The translations under genes and the position numbers were made by a program. Under the pieces are notes generated by a model that was not told the origin of the DNA, did no database searches, and worked only from the letters and a program-made list of their open reading frames with translations. A stretch of DNA of 38,795 nucleotides. It comes from Shewanella benthica KT99 (GTDB lineage: Bacteria > Pseudomonadota > Gammaproteobacteria > Enterobacterales > Shewanellaceae). Within the stretch, counting starts at the first letter, position 1. Each line of letters opens with the position of its first letter. This document shows positions 26,451 to 33,673 of the stretch, piece after piece. The stretch covers positions 1-38,795 of the forward strand of contig NZ_ABIC01000042.1 of the NCBI RefSeq assembly GCF_000172075.1, given 5' to 3'.

Positions 26451-26939
26451 TTAACAGCTAAAAATCAACAATTCAACTAAAAGTAACCAAGCCCGCAGTG
26501 AAGGTACCCCACGGTTCCCTGCTAACTGAGCTTGAGTATCATAGTGAGAGATGGCTAACTTTGCATCGACCGAATTCATCGCTTTTTCCACTGCACTTGC
26601 ATCGGCTCCTTGCTTAACGAAGAAGTCCTTGAGCTGTTCGGGTCGAGTAAAAGGCCCCTCTTTCTCATGAATACGCTTAAAAAGATTGCCATGGACTTGG
26701 CGGGTCATGTTAAATTTCTGCGCCAGATAATAGGCTTGCTGACTTAAGATCCAGCTTGGACGCCCTGCACCTATGGGCGTGCGCTCAAAATCAATGGTAT
26801 CGCCGAGAGGCTCAACCGTCTCCTCGAAAATGGGGTATTGGCGATAGCAGTTATAGGAGAAAAACTCCCGCACTATCGGTGATTTAGCCTCGGGTATCCC
26901 GCTCACTTGCACGTAATCTACGCCCTCGACAAAATCTAG
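26451..26939 (-). pseudogene. DsbA-like thiol-disulfide oxidoreductase remnant
   Basis: The frame from about 26939 reads FVEGVDYVQVSGIPEAKS, then VREFFSYNCYRQYPIFE and helices typical of the DsbA insert (QQAYYLAQKFNMTRQVHGNLF, EGPFTRPEQLKDFF), to the GVPS cis-proline motif. No signal peptide or start codon with a ribosome site precedes it; a stop lies just upstream. The CxxC site is replaced by CYRQ, so the second Cys is gone. After GVPS the sequence (LRAWLLLVELLIFSC) no longer looks like DsbA. I judge it dead, with ends lost on both sides. A GTG at 26912 opens the longest formal ORF. Confidence 0.7.
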
Positions 26940-27023
26940 CTAAAAAAGCTATTTATAAAAACATTAATTGACTGTAACCATAGCTGATAGCTTGTCTATC
27001 ACAACAATATACAGCTAACCTGA

Positions 27024-27899
27024 TTAGCACTTATCCAACATGTCTAAGGGGGAATTATGGCGGTAATTAAAGCCTAACTCTTTGGTTATCTTACTACCAT
27101 CTATGATTTTTGCTACCTGGATCTCTTTCCCAAAAGTCGGCAACTCTAATGACAAGTGCTCGGCTGCCTGGGCATAAAAATCTAATCGACTGGGATGACC
27201 CGGTGCACATAAATTATAGATGGGTGATATTGTTTCGCTAGACAACAGGCAGGAAACTGCGCCGATACAATCATCGAGGTGCACCAAATTTACCGGCGCA
27301 TCCATCCCTGGCAGGTCTTTCTTTCCGGCAAGGAAACGCCCTGGATGCCTAGCAGGTCCTATCAACCCTGAGAATCTCAATACACAAGTAGGATAATCTG
27401 GTAAAAACAGGCTTTCGGCCTGAAGTAAAATCTTGCTGGATGGCGAATGAGGCGCAGCATCACCCTCAGTCATTGGCTTTCCCGTAGCAGGGTAAACCCC
27501 TGTGGTGCTGATAAATATGACTCGCTGGTATGCATGCTTGGCCATCAGCGACTTAAGAAACTCGAGTCGATTGAGATAAGCATAGGGGAGCTTTCTTATT
27601 GATGGGGGAATATTGATCACTAGGGCATCAGCATGCAGAGACGCTTGCAACTGTGATTGTAATTCAGATGTTAACGCTACGCCGTGATGAGGGAAGTTAT
27701 CAGTTTCGAGACCTTGTCCATTAAACTCATGATTATCGAGATCTAAGCTAAAACCTTGGATACCATCTCTTTGCAGTTTATTGGCGGCCCCTCTCTCTCT
27801 CTTACTGCCACTGACTTGGTACCCCAGTTTGACAAGCTGCTTAGCTAAAGGCAAACCGAACCAACCACAACCGACAATACTCACTGTGTTAATCTTCAA
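27024..27899 (-). CDS. NAD(P)-binding SDR-type protein, YeeZ-like
   Basis: The 291-residue protein starts with a Rossmann loop (VSIVGCGWFGLPLAKQL) and has VINIPPS, the ISTTGVYP strand of extended SDR proteins, and LRFSGLIGPARHPGRFLAG. VNLVHLDDCIGAV resembles the substrate-binding end of sugar epimerases. The Tyr-xxx-Lys catalytic pair is not obvious, as in the YeeZ group, so catalysis is uncertain. Function is unknown. It lies 66 bp after the HD-GYP gene on the same strand. Confidence 0.85.
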   Translation of the reverse strand: MKINTVSIVGCGWFGLPLAKQLVKLGYQVSGSKRERGAANKLQRDGIQGFSLDLDNHEFNGQGLETDNFPHHGVALTSELQSQLQASLHADALVINIPPSIRKLPYAYLNRLEFLKSLMAKHAYQRVIFISTTGVYPATGKPMTEGDAAPHSPSSKILLQAESLFLPDYPTCVLRFSGLIGPARHPGRFLAGKKDLPGMDAPVNLVHLDDCIGAVSCLLSSETISPIYNLCAPGHPSRLDFYAQAAEHLSLELPTFGKEIQVAKIIDGSKITKELGFNYRHNSPLDMLDKC

Positions 27900-27965
27900 G
27901 CTGTAACCCTATAGTTGAAATCGACTCATCACATCATAGAGTGAACGACCTTGATTAACTAGTCG

Positions 27966-29168
27966 TTAGCTAGGCACACCACTGAAATAAAAGCTAATCC
28001 CCATGTCTGCCTGCAGCGCTTTCATTGCGCCAGCCGATAGTTCCTCAAGTTTTAACACTTTCTCGACGAATACCTTTTCCTTGGTCAAAAATCGTAATGA
28101 GGCTTCGCTGCCATCGGGGTTACAGGCCCAAACCTGAGGTTGCTTAACCTCTTTGGTGGTCATCATCACTTTACCCACAGATTGATCAGATAGCTCGACT
28201 AGGGTACCGGGCGGATATATTCCCAATATTTTCACCAATACGGCAATTAAAGCCTCGGAATGTTTTCCGGCGCGATTCTTAAACAGGTAGCCTAAAGCGA
28301 CTTGAGGCGAGCGAATATTTTCGGTCCAGAGCTGCCTGTCATAATCATTCGCTAAGCTCACAATTTGAGTCACCATAGGTATCTTATTGCCTTTGAGACC
28401 ATCTGGATAACCTGTGCCATCAATAAACTCATGATGATGAAGCACAATATTCAACACCGTTTGATTATATAACCCAGATTTATTCAACATGTCATAGCCG
28501 AAATTAGGGTGTTTTTTCAAAAAGTTAGTTTCATGTTCGTTCAAAGGCCCTTTCTTACGACGAATAATATCCGGGACTCTTAATTTACCAATATCGTGAT
28601 ACAAGCAGCCTAAGGCGATATCTCGCATATCAGACTTCGACATATCCATCGCCTTGGCGATCATCAAGGCGACTACGGCGACTGAAATCCCATGCTGAGT
28701 CACGCTAGCATCCGACTCTCCAGCACTCACTAAGGCTAAAAATGGCGTATCGATCTCTAGCATATGATCCAGCATCTCTTCGACTAGTGTCACCGAGCTG
28801 CGATAGGCACCTTCTGGATCACTGCCTACTTTACTGAAAGCTGTCCTACTCGCGCTCACACATTGAACAAATCTTTGTTGGCTGAGCCGAAGTGATTTAC
28901 GTACAAGCGCCTTAAGATCCACCTCTTTTACCACTTGTTTAACTTCTTGCTCGACAACCTCTTTAACTTCTTCAGCCAGTAACTCTTGTCCGGATAACAA
29001 GATCACATAGGGAACCCCCAGGCTTTTAATCAACTCTATTTGGGCTTCTTGTTTAATTTCGACACGATTAAACAAGAAAGGATGATTCTTCCACGAGAGA
29101 GGTAACTTAACAGTGAGCCCAATTTGTAACTTAGATAGGGGTAAATGTATCTGTTCGGCTTTAGCCAC
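27966..29168 (-). CDS. HD-GYP cyclic-di-GMP phosphodiesterase with DUF3391 N-terminus
   Basis: The 400-residue protein has an N-terminal DUF3391-like domain (about 1-90, with a charged E/K/V-rich stretch at 66-85) and an HD-GYP domain from about 140. His159, the HD pair at 191-192 in YHDIGKLRVPD, HHHEFID at 244-250 and GYP at 253-255 are all present, as is the metal-binding Asp275. It should degrade c-di-GMP, promoting motility over biofilm. The start is GTG with AAGGAG 9 bp upstream. No receiver domain is present, so input is likely through DUF3391. Confidence 0.93.
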   Translation of the reverse strand: MAKAEQIHLPLSKLQIGLTVKLPLSWKNHPFLFNRVEIKQEAQIELIKSLGVPYVILLSGQELLAEEVKEVVEQEVKQVVKEVDLKALVRKSLRLSQQRFVQCVSASRTAFSKVGSDPEGAYRSSVTLVEEMLDHMLEIDTPFLALVSAGESDASVTQHGISVAVVALMIAKAMDMSKSDMRDIALGCLYHDIGKLRVPDIIRRKKGPLNEHETNFLKKHPNFGYDMLNKSGLYNQTVLNIVLHHHEFIDGTGYPDGLKGNKIPMVTQIVSLANDYDRQLWTENIRSPQVALGYLFKNRAGKHSEALIAVLVKILGIYPPGTLVELSDQSVGKVMMTTKEVKQPQVWACNPDGSEASLRFLTKEKVFVEKVLKLEELSAGAMKALQADMGISFYFSGVPS

Positions 29169-29473
29169 CCAATAAAACTCCTTTGCAACGCCCTTTATGA
29201 CCAGATGTTCTTGTTAAAGGGTCATACTCCCTACAGTCCCAACTAACAAGTTAAGTGCAATACGGTTACCAAAAACCCACTGAACTTAATAACATAACTA
29301 TAAAGCAATAACTAAAAACTTTAAGTGATTAATGAAAAATAATTGTAATAAAATGAAGTAAATCACTGCCAGACCCAACTTTTACCTTAGATGAAGAATC
29401 TCGAAGCTGAAGCAGCTTATAACCAAAGGCAATAGCATATAACAAATAAGCGACAAAAACAGCCGCCAGAACA
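29169..29473. other. Intergenic region upstream of the HD-GYP gene
   Basis: About 300 bp, very AT-rich from 29290 to 29370, expected to hold the HD-GYP promoter. I see no ORF or clear operator. The right edge adjoins the promoter of the orphan plus-strand transcript. Confidence 0.4.
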
Positions 29474-29501
29474 TTGCATGCAATATTCTTTATGCTATAT
29501 T
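29474..29501 (+). promoter_or_regulatory. Sigma70-type promoter of an orphan transcript
   Basis: TTGCAT (29474-29479), a 16-bp spacer and TATATT (29496-29501), with TGC directly before the -10 (extended -10 form). The -35 is inside a perfect 12-bp palindrome, ATTGCATGCAAT (29473-29484), that could be an operator. Predicted start near 29508. Confidence 0.55.
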
Positions 29502-29520
29502 TTAGTTGTTCTTTAGGAAC

Positions 29521-29613
29521 ATGTGGACACCCCGATCACATCGACTTAAAGAGTGTTGCTGTCAATTGTCCTTAATGTCAGAGCTGTTATCGAGTCATGC
29601 TGTCGATAGATAA
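29521..29613 (+). CDS. Possible 30-residue peptide in the orphan transcript
   Basis: ATG at 29521 opens 30 codons (MWTPRSHRLKECCCQLSLMS at the start) to TAA at 29611-29613. AGGA precedes it but only two bases away, which is short. The product is Cys-, Leu- and Ser-rich with a run of three Cys and a basic N-terminus. I do not recognise it. It lies within the predicted 5' third of the transcript. Confidence 0.3.
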   Translation: MWTPRSHRLKECCCQLSLMSELLSSHAVDR

Positions 29614-29712
29614 TAGATTTGAAAAGGTATTTTGTTAACATTCCTGGATCGAAATACAATTTCGTAGTCTGTATTTCTTCTCTTACTTAATCGTAAAAGT
29701 GAAAGATCTTTA

Positions 29713-29740
29713 GGCGCTGCCCTTGCAGCGCCATTTTTTT
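29713..29740 (+). terminator. Strong Rho-independent terminator of the orphan transcript
   Basis: GGCGCTGC, loop CCTT, GCAGCGCC, then A and seven T. The T run is only on the plus strand, so it ends a plus-strand transcript; no annotated-size gene precedes it. Confidence 0.93.
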
Positions 29741-29762
29741 GCTTAAATTTTAGTAGACTGAT

Positions 29763-30284
29763 TTACTTATTGGACGGCTTTTTCACTAATGCTGACTTGT
29801 TTGCCTGCTCATCTTCATCCTGGTTCCAATCGGCAAAATAATGGGTTAAGCGCTTAGACTTAAACAGGTAGATCAGGTTCCAGAATAACAGCAAGCCATC
29901 CAGCCCAGTGCTCCAGCTATAGAGGTAGTGAGAGTTAATCGTTCGCTCGAATAACAAGGCACCGTCTATAACCAGCAACATGAGCAAGATCCACTTCAGT
30001 CGAGCAAACACAGGCCTGAGCCAGTGAGGTTTACGCTTACGCTTACGCTCGGCGATGACGACACCATAAATGAGTAAGGCACCGAACCCCGCCACTAACG
30101 CCATGATAAAATCTGACTTTTGCGGGTAAAACATGGCTATCAGAGCAGCTCTATCACTTGATTGTGTCAATGATGCGATAAAGATACACCAAGCCCGAGC
30201 AATAAATACCAGCATGAAATAGAGATAAAGTGGCGGTTTGATATGGCCCTTATCGTCGAGCCAGGTGATATTACTGAAGTTCAC
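29763..30284 (-). CDS. DUF2919 (YfeZ-like) inner-membrane protein
   Basis: The 173-residue protein has about four membrane helices. Its start (ITWLDDKGHIKPPLYLYFML, then FIARAW and AALIAMFYPQKSDF) matches DUF2919 proteins such as E. coli YfeZ, whose role is unknown. A strongly basic loop (AERKRKRKPHW) lies between helices two and three, and the C-terminus is charged. The start is GTG with TAGG 6 bp upstream. It is downstream of ligA but separated by the ligA terminator, so it should have its own promoter. Confidence 0.8.
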   Translation of the reverse strand: MNFSNITWLDDKGHIKPPLYLYFMLVFIARAWCIFIASLTQSSDRAALIAMFYPQKSDFIMALVAGFGALLIYGVVIAERKRKRKPHWLRPVFARLKWILLMLLVIDGALLFERTINSHYLYSWSTGLDGLLLFWNLIYLFKSKRLTHYFADWNQDEDEQANKSALVKKPSNK

Positions 30285-30383
30285 GCTGTGCCTATCCTTG
30301 GAATTTAAGTTGTTATTTTAGAATGGTATTACACTGATATGGTGCCAAATAAGCCATTTTCAATGGCCGACTGATAAAGCATA

Positions 30384-30408
30384 AAAAACGCCATCAGAGA
30401 TGGCGTTT
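30384..30408 (-). terminator. Rho-independent terminator of ligA
   Basis: On the minus strand a 10-bp stem (AAACGCCATC with GATGGCGTTT) around a 3-base loop is followed by a T run. It lies about 33 bp after the ligA stop. Confidence 0.9.
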
Positions 30409-30440
30409 GAAATTAAGGATAAAGCGAATACCGATTGGTA

Positions 30441-32513
30441 TTATTCCCCGGCAAGCACGGCGAGCAAACCATCTTCGTCCAATATCTTAATGCCTAAGTC
30501 CTGCGCCTTTGTCAGTTTAGAGCCTGCCGCTTCACCGGCAACTAAACAGTCAGTATTCTTAGACACACTGGCGGCGACCTTAGCGCCTAATGCCTGTAAC
30601 TGAGCCTTGGCATCGTTGCGATTAAGTTGTGTCAGGGTGCCAGTCAATACCCAGGTCTGTCCCTTCAGCGACAACGACTCTTCTGCTACTTCTTCGATAA
30701 CGGGCCAGTTTACCCCAGCCTCGATAAGGCTATCGACGACCTCTACATTATGACTCTGAGCGAAGAAGTGGGTTAAATGCTGAGCCACGATAGTGCCGAC
30801 ATCATCAACCTTGATAAACTCCTCAGCATTCGCCGCTTTAAGCTTGTCTAAACTCTTAAAATAATTAGCTAAATTAGCAGCGGTTGCTTCACCGACTTCC
30901 CGGATCCCCAGTGCATAGAGGAAACGGGGAAAAGTGGTCTTCTTGGCGACTTCGATGGCAGCAACTAGGTTAGTTGCCGATTTAAGCCCCATTCTATCAA
31001 GCATAGTGATCGCCGATGCCGATAACTTAAACAGATCGGCCGGGCTTTCCACCAGCTCCTTATCGATAAGCTGCTCGACAACCTTGTCACCCATACCATC
31101 GATATCTAAGGCTTTACGAGAAGCAAAATGTTTGATGGCCTCTTTTCGCTGGGCTTCACAAAACAGCCCACCGGTACAACGGGCAACCACCTCGCCTTCG
31201 ATACGCTCGACTAAACTGTCACACACGGGACATGTCTGAGGAAATTCAATTTCACAGGCATCATCGGGTCGCTTCTCGGCCACGATGGCCACAATTTGCG
31301 GGATAACATCGCCGGCGCGGCGAACGATCACCGTATCTTTAATTTTAACGCCTAACCTGGCGATCTCATCGGCGTTATGCAGCGTCGCATTCGATACAGT
31401 GACTCCGCCAACAAAGATGGGTTTCAGTCTGGCCACGGGTGTCACGGCGCCGGTGCGGCCAACCTGAAAATCCACCCCTTCGAGTAAGGTCATCTCTTCT
31501 TGTGCCGGAAACTTAAACGCAGTGGCCCATCTTGGCGCCTTGGCAACAAACCCTAACTTGAGTTGCTGAGCAATATTATCGACCTTGATCACCACGCCAT
31601 CAATCTCATAGGCCAATGCACTGCGGCGAGTCATGATATCGGTGTAATAAGCGATAACCTCGCTAACGCTATCACATTGCTTCACTTCGGCGCTCACAGG
31701 GAAGCCCCAAGATTTAAGTTGCAGCAACTGACCATAATGATGATCGGCCAATCCCCAAGTTTCAGGTTCAACCACACCTAGGGCGTAGGCGTAAAAACCC
31801 AGTGAGCGACTGGCGGTGATCTTGCTATCTAATTGGCGCAAACTGCCAGCTGCTGCGTTACGCGGGTTGACGAACTCTTTCTCGCCCTTAGCTCTGGCTC
31901 GCTCATTCAGCGAATCAAATGCCTGCTTGGGCATGATCACTTCACCGCGCACTTCCAATAGCGGCGGAAAGTTATCGCCGCGCAGCTTCAGTGGAATAGA
32001 GCGTATGGTACGCACATTTTCGGTAATATCTTCGCCGATTTCCCCATCACCTCGGGTCGCTGCTCGCTCTAGAACCCCATCACGATATAAAATACTCACA
32101 GCCAAACCATCTAACTTAGGTTCGCAGCAAAATCTCAGTGTAGTGCCTAGTCTATTAGTTAATCTCGCATGAAAGGCTTCAAATTCTTCATCATTGAACA
32201 CATTATCCAGGCTGAGCATAGGTTTCAGGTGAGTAATCTGATCAAATTTTGATAGAGCTTTCCCCCCAACTCTCCTACTTGGAGAATCAAACCTAATTGA
32301 GGTATGCACACCTTCAGAAACAGCATTCAAATCTAGAATTAAATTAAGCGCGGGAAATCTATTTTCAAGCTTCTTTAACTTGATTTTTAATCTATCATAT
32401 TCGGAATCTGTAATGATTGGATCATCTAATACATGGTAACGATGATCGTGTTCATTAATCTCTGAAATCAAATGCTCAATTTCTTGTGAAATTCCTTTGT
32501 TATTTTTTGCCAT
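30441..32513 (-). CDS. ligA: NAD+-dependent DNA ligase
   Basis: The product of 690 residues seals nicks in replication and repair. Domain Ia (NMN-binding) has HDHRYHVLDDPIITDSEYDRL. The adenylated lysine is Lys133 in CEPKLDGLAVS, followed by the OB fold, a four-Cys zinc finger (CPVC...C...C), helix-hairpin-helix repeats and a C-terminal BRCT domain from about 615. The active Lys is at 115 in E. coli: an 18-residue insertion sits at about 56-75, before DSPSRRVGG. The first 100 or so codons are AT-rich beside the rest. I chose ATG 32513; a TTG at 32528 lies in the T run of the upstream terminator. Confidence 0.96.
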   Translation of the reverse strand: MAKNNKGISQEIEHLISEINEHDHRYHVLDDPIITDSEYDRLKIKLKKLENRFPALNLILDLNAVSEGVHTSIRFDSPSRRVGGKALSKFDQITHLKPMLSLDNVFNDEEFEAFHARLTNRLGTTLRFCCEPKLDGLAVSILYRDGVLERAATRGDGEIGEDITENVRTIRSIPLKLRGDNFPPLLEVRGEVIMPKQAFDSLNERARAKGEKEFVNPRNAAAGSLRQLDSKITASRSLGFYAYALGVVEPETWGLADHHYGQLLQLKSWGFPVSAEVKQCDSVSEVIAYYTDIMTRRSALAYEIDGVVIKVDNIAQQLKLGFVAKAPRWATAFKFPAQEEMTLLEGVDFQVGRTGAVTPVARLKPIFVGGVTVSNATLHNADEIARLGVKIKDTVIVRRAGDVIPQIVAIVAEKRPDDACEIEFPQTCPVCDSLVERIEGEVVARCTGGLFCEAQRKEAIKHFASRKALDIDGMGDKVVEQLIDKELVESPADLFKLSASAITMLDRMGLKSATNLVAAIEVAKKTTFPRFLYALGIREVGEATAANLANYFKSLDKLKAANAEEFIKVDDVGTIVAQHLTHFFAQSHNVEVVDSLIEAGVNWPVIEEVAEESLSLKGQTWVLTGTLTQLNRNDAKAQLQALGAKVAASVSKNTDCLVAGEAAGSKLTKAQDLGIKILDEDGLLAVLAGE

Positions 32514-32524
32514 CTGTAAAAGTT

Positions 32525-32553
32525 CCAAAAATTAAGGCCGCAAGGGCGGCCTT
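32525..32553 (-). terminator. Terminator or attenuator between zipA and ligA
   Basis: On the minus strand AAGGCCGC, loop CCTT, GCGGCCTT, then AATTTTT. It ends 12 bp before the ligA ATG, so ligA is either read through it or uses a promoter overlapping zipA. Confidence 0.75.
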
Positions 32554-32592
32554 CTTAAAATCTGTGATTAAACACTACTTCGAACGCTATAT

Positions 32593-33651
32593 TTAAGGCA
32601 ATTGCGTTCGAATACGCTGCAGATAGCTTTGTTTAGTCGTCTCGCTCCAGGCATCACGACCACCATCGAGCACTTTTCCACCTAAGTCATCGGCGAGTTG
32701 ATGCGCAGAATTAAGCATAATCGAGAAGTTCATCAGAGGATCACCATGACAAGGCAGCGTCATAAATAACACCACACCTTCTGTACTGAACTGTTCCATT
32801 TCATCTGGATTGAAAATACCAGGTTTCACCATATTCGCGAGCGAGAATAACACCTTACCTTTGCCGGCATTGTCTTCATGACGATGGAAAATGCTCATAT
32901 CACCAAACTTAAAGTTAAGTGTTAGCAAACTGGGTAACAAGTCGGTGCCATTTATTGACGCATCTTCAGCCGCAACAACATGCAGCACCAATACATCCTT
33001 GGGCTCGGCTAAAGTATCTTGCTCGGCAACTTGAGGCTTTGTTTTAGCCTGAGATTTGGGTTTTTGCGCCGACTTTACTCTATGCTCAGTCACTGGCGTG
33101 GCGTAGATAGGAGCGGCTGTATCTACCTTGGCTTCAGCATCAACAAGAGAGCCGTCGGTCTCAAACAAAGCGCTTTGACTCGGCGCAGCTTCCTGTCCAA
33201 GCCCGAGTTCCATCTGATTGAGATCGTCACAATCCTGAGCTTGAGCAGATAATACCGGCTCTTGTCTCTGGCGACTCATCTTCTGCTTCGGCTGATCTGC
33301 CAATGAAAAATCACTTTCGCTGTCAATGCTCATCTCCACATCAGTCAGGCTCTGTGCCTCTGCTGCAGATTTAAATTGTGGCTCACTCTTTACCGTATCG
33401 GAATCAAGCAGATCGGTGAGGGCTTCATCGTCTAAATTCAGTTCACTTTTACGAACCCTGACTTCACCAATGCCATCGACATCGAAACCTTGTGAGTCGC
33501 GGTTTGCGGATTGGTCTTTGTAGAAGCCCGACATGGGGCTATCTTTCAATGATTTAGGTTGTTGCTTTCTAATGGACCAAAAACCATGCACAAGTACGGC
33601 GATAATAGCTATTGCGCCTAAAACGAATAATACAAGTTGCAAATTTTCCAT
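32593..33651 (-). CDS. zipA: Cell division protein ZipA
   Basis: The 352-residue protein has one N-terminal membrane helix (MENLQLVLFVLGAIAIIAVL), a basic short stretch, a long acidic and Gln/Ala-rich linker (about 45-215) and the C-terminal FtsZ-binding domain from about 220, starting DVLVLHVVAAEDASINGTDL. It ties FtsZ to the inner membrane. The longest open frame begins at 33720, but that start is inside smc; the ATG at 33651 has the anchor directly after it and a GGG upstream. It lies 22 bp after smc, the common gammaproteobacterial order. Confidence 0.95.
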   Translation of the reverse strand: MENLQLVLFVLGAIAIIAVLVHGFWSIRKQQPKSLKDSPMSGFYKDQSANRDSQGFDVDGIGEVRVRKSELNLDDEALTDLLDSDTVKSEPQFKSAAEAQSLTDVEMSIDSESDFSLADQPKQKMSRQRQEPVLSAQAQDCDDLNQMELGLGQEAAPSQSALFETDGSLVDAEAKVDTAAPIYATPVTEHRVKSAQKPKSQAKTKPQVAEQDTLAEPKDVLVLHVVAAEDASINGTDLLPSLLTLNFKFGDMSIFHRHEDNAGKGKVLFSLANMVKPGIFNPDEMEQFSTEGVVLFMTLPCHGDPLMNFSIMLNSAHQLADDLGGKVLDGGRDAWSETTKQSYLQRIRTQLP

Positions 33652-33673
33652 TGGGTACCCTGTCTTTCCTATG

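Larger units (their letters stand above)
29508..29740 (+). ncRNA. Candidate small RNA of about 230 nt
   Basis: A good promoter and a very strong terminator face the same way with no conventional gene between them, and both flanking genes are on the other strand. Inside, GAAATACA and TGTATTTC (about 29650-29676) form a hairpin shortly before the terminator, separated from it by a U/A-rich single-stranded stretch that could bind Hfq. I do not recognise it as 6S, tmRNA, Spot 42, GcvB or CsrB. It also has a 30-residue frame near its 5' end, so it may encode a peptide. Confidence 0.5.
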
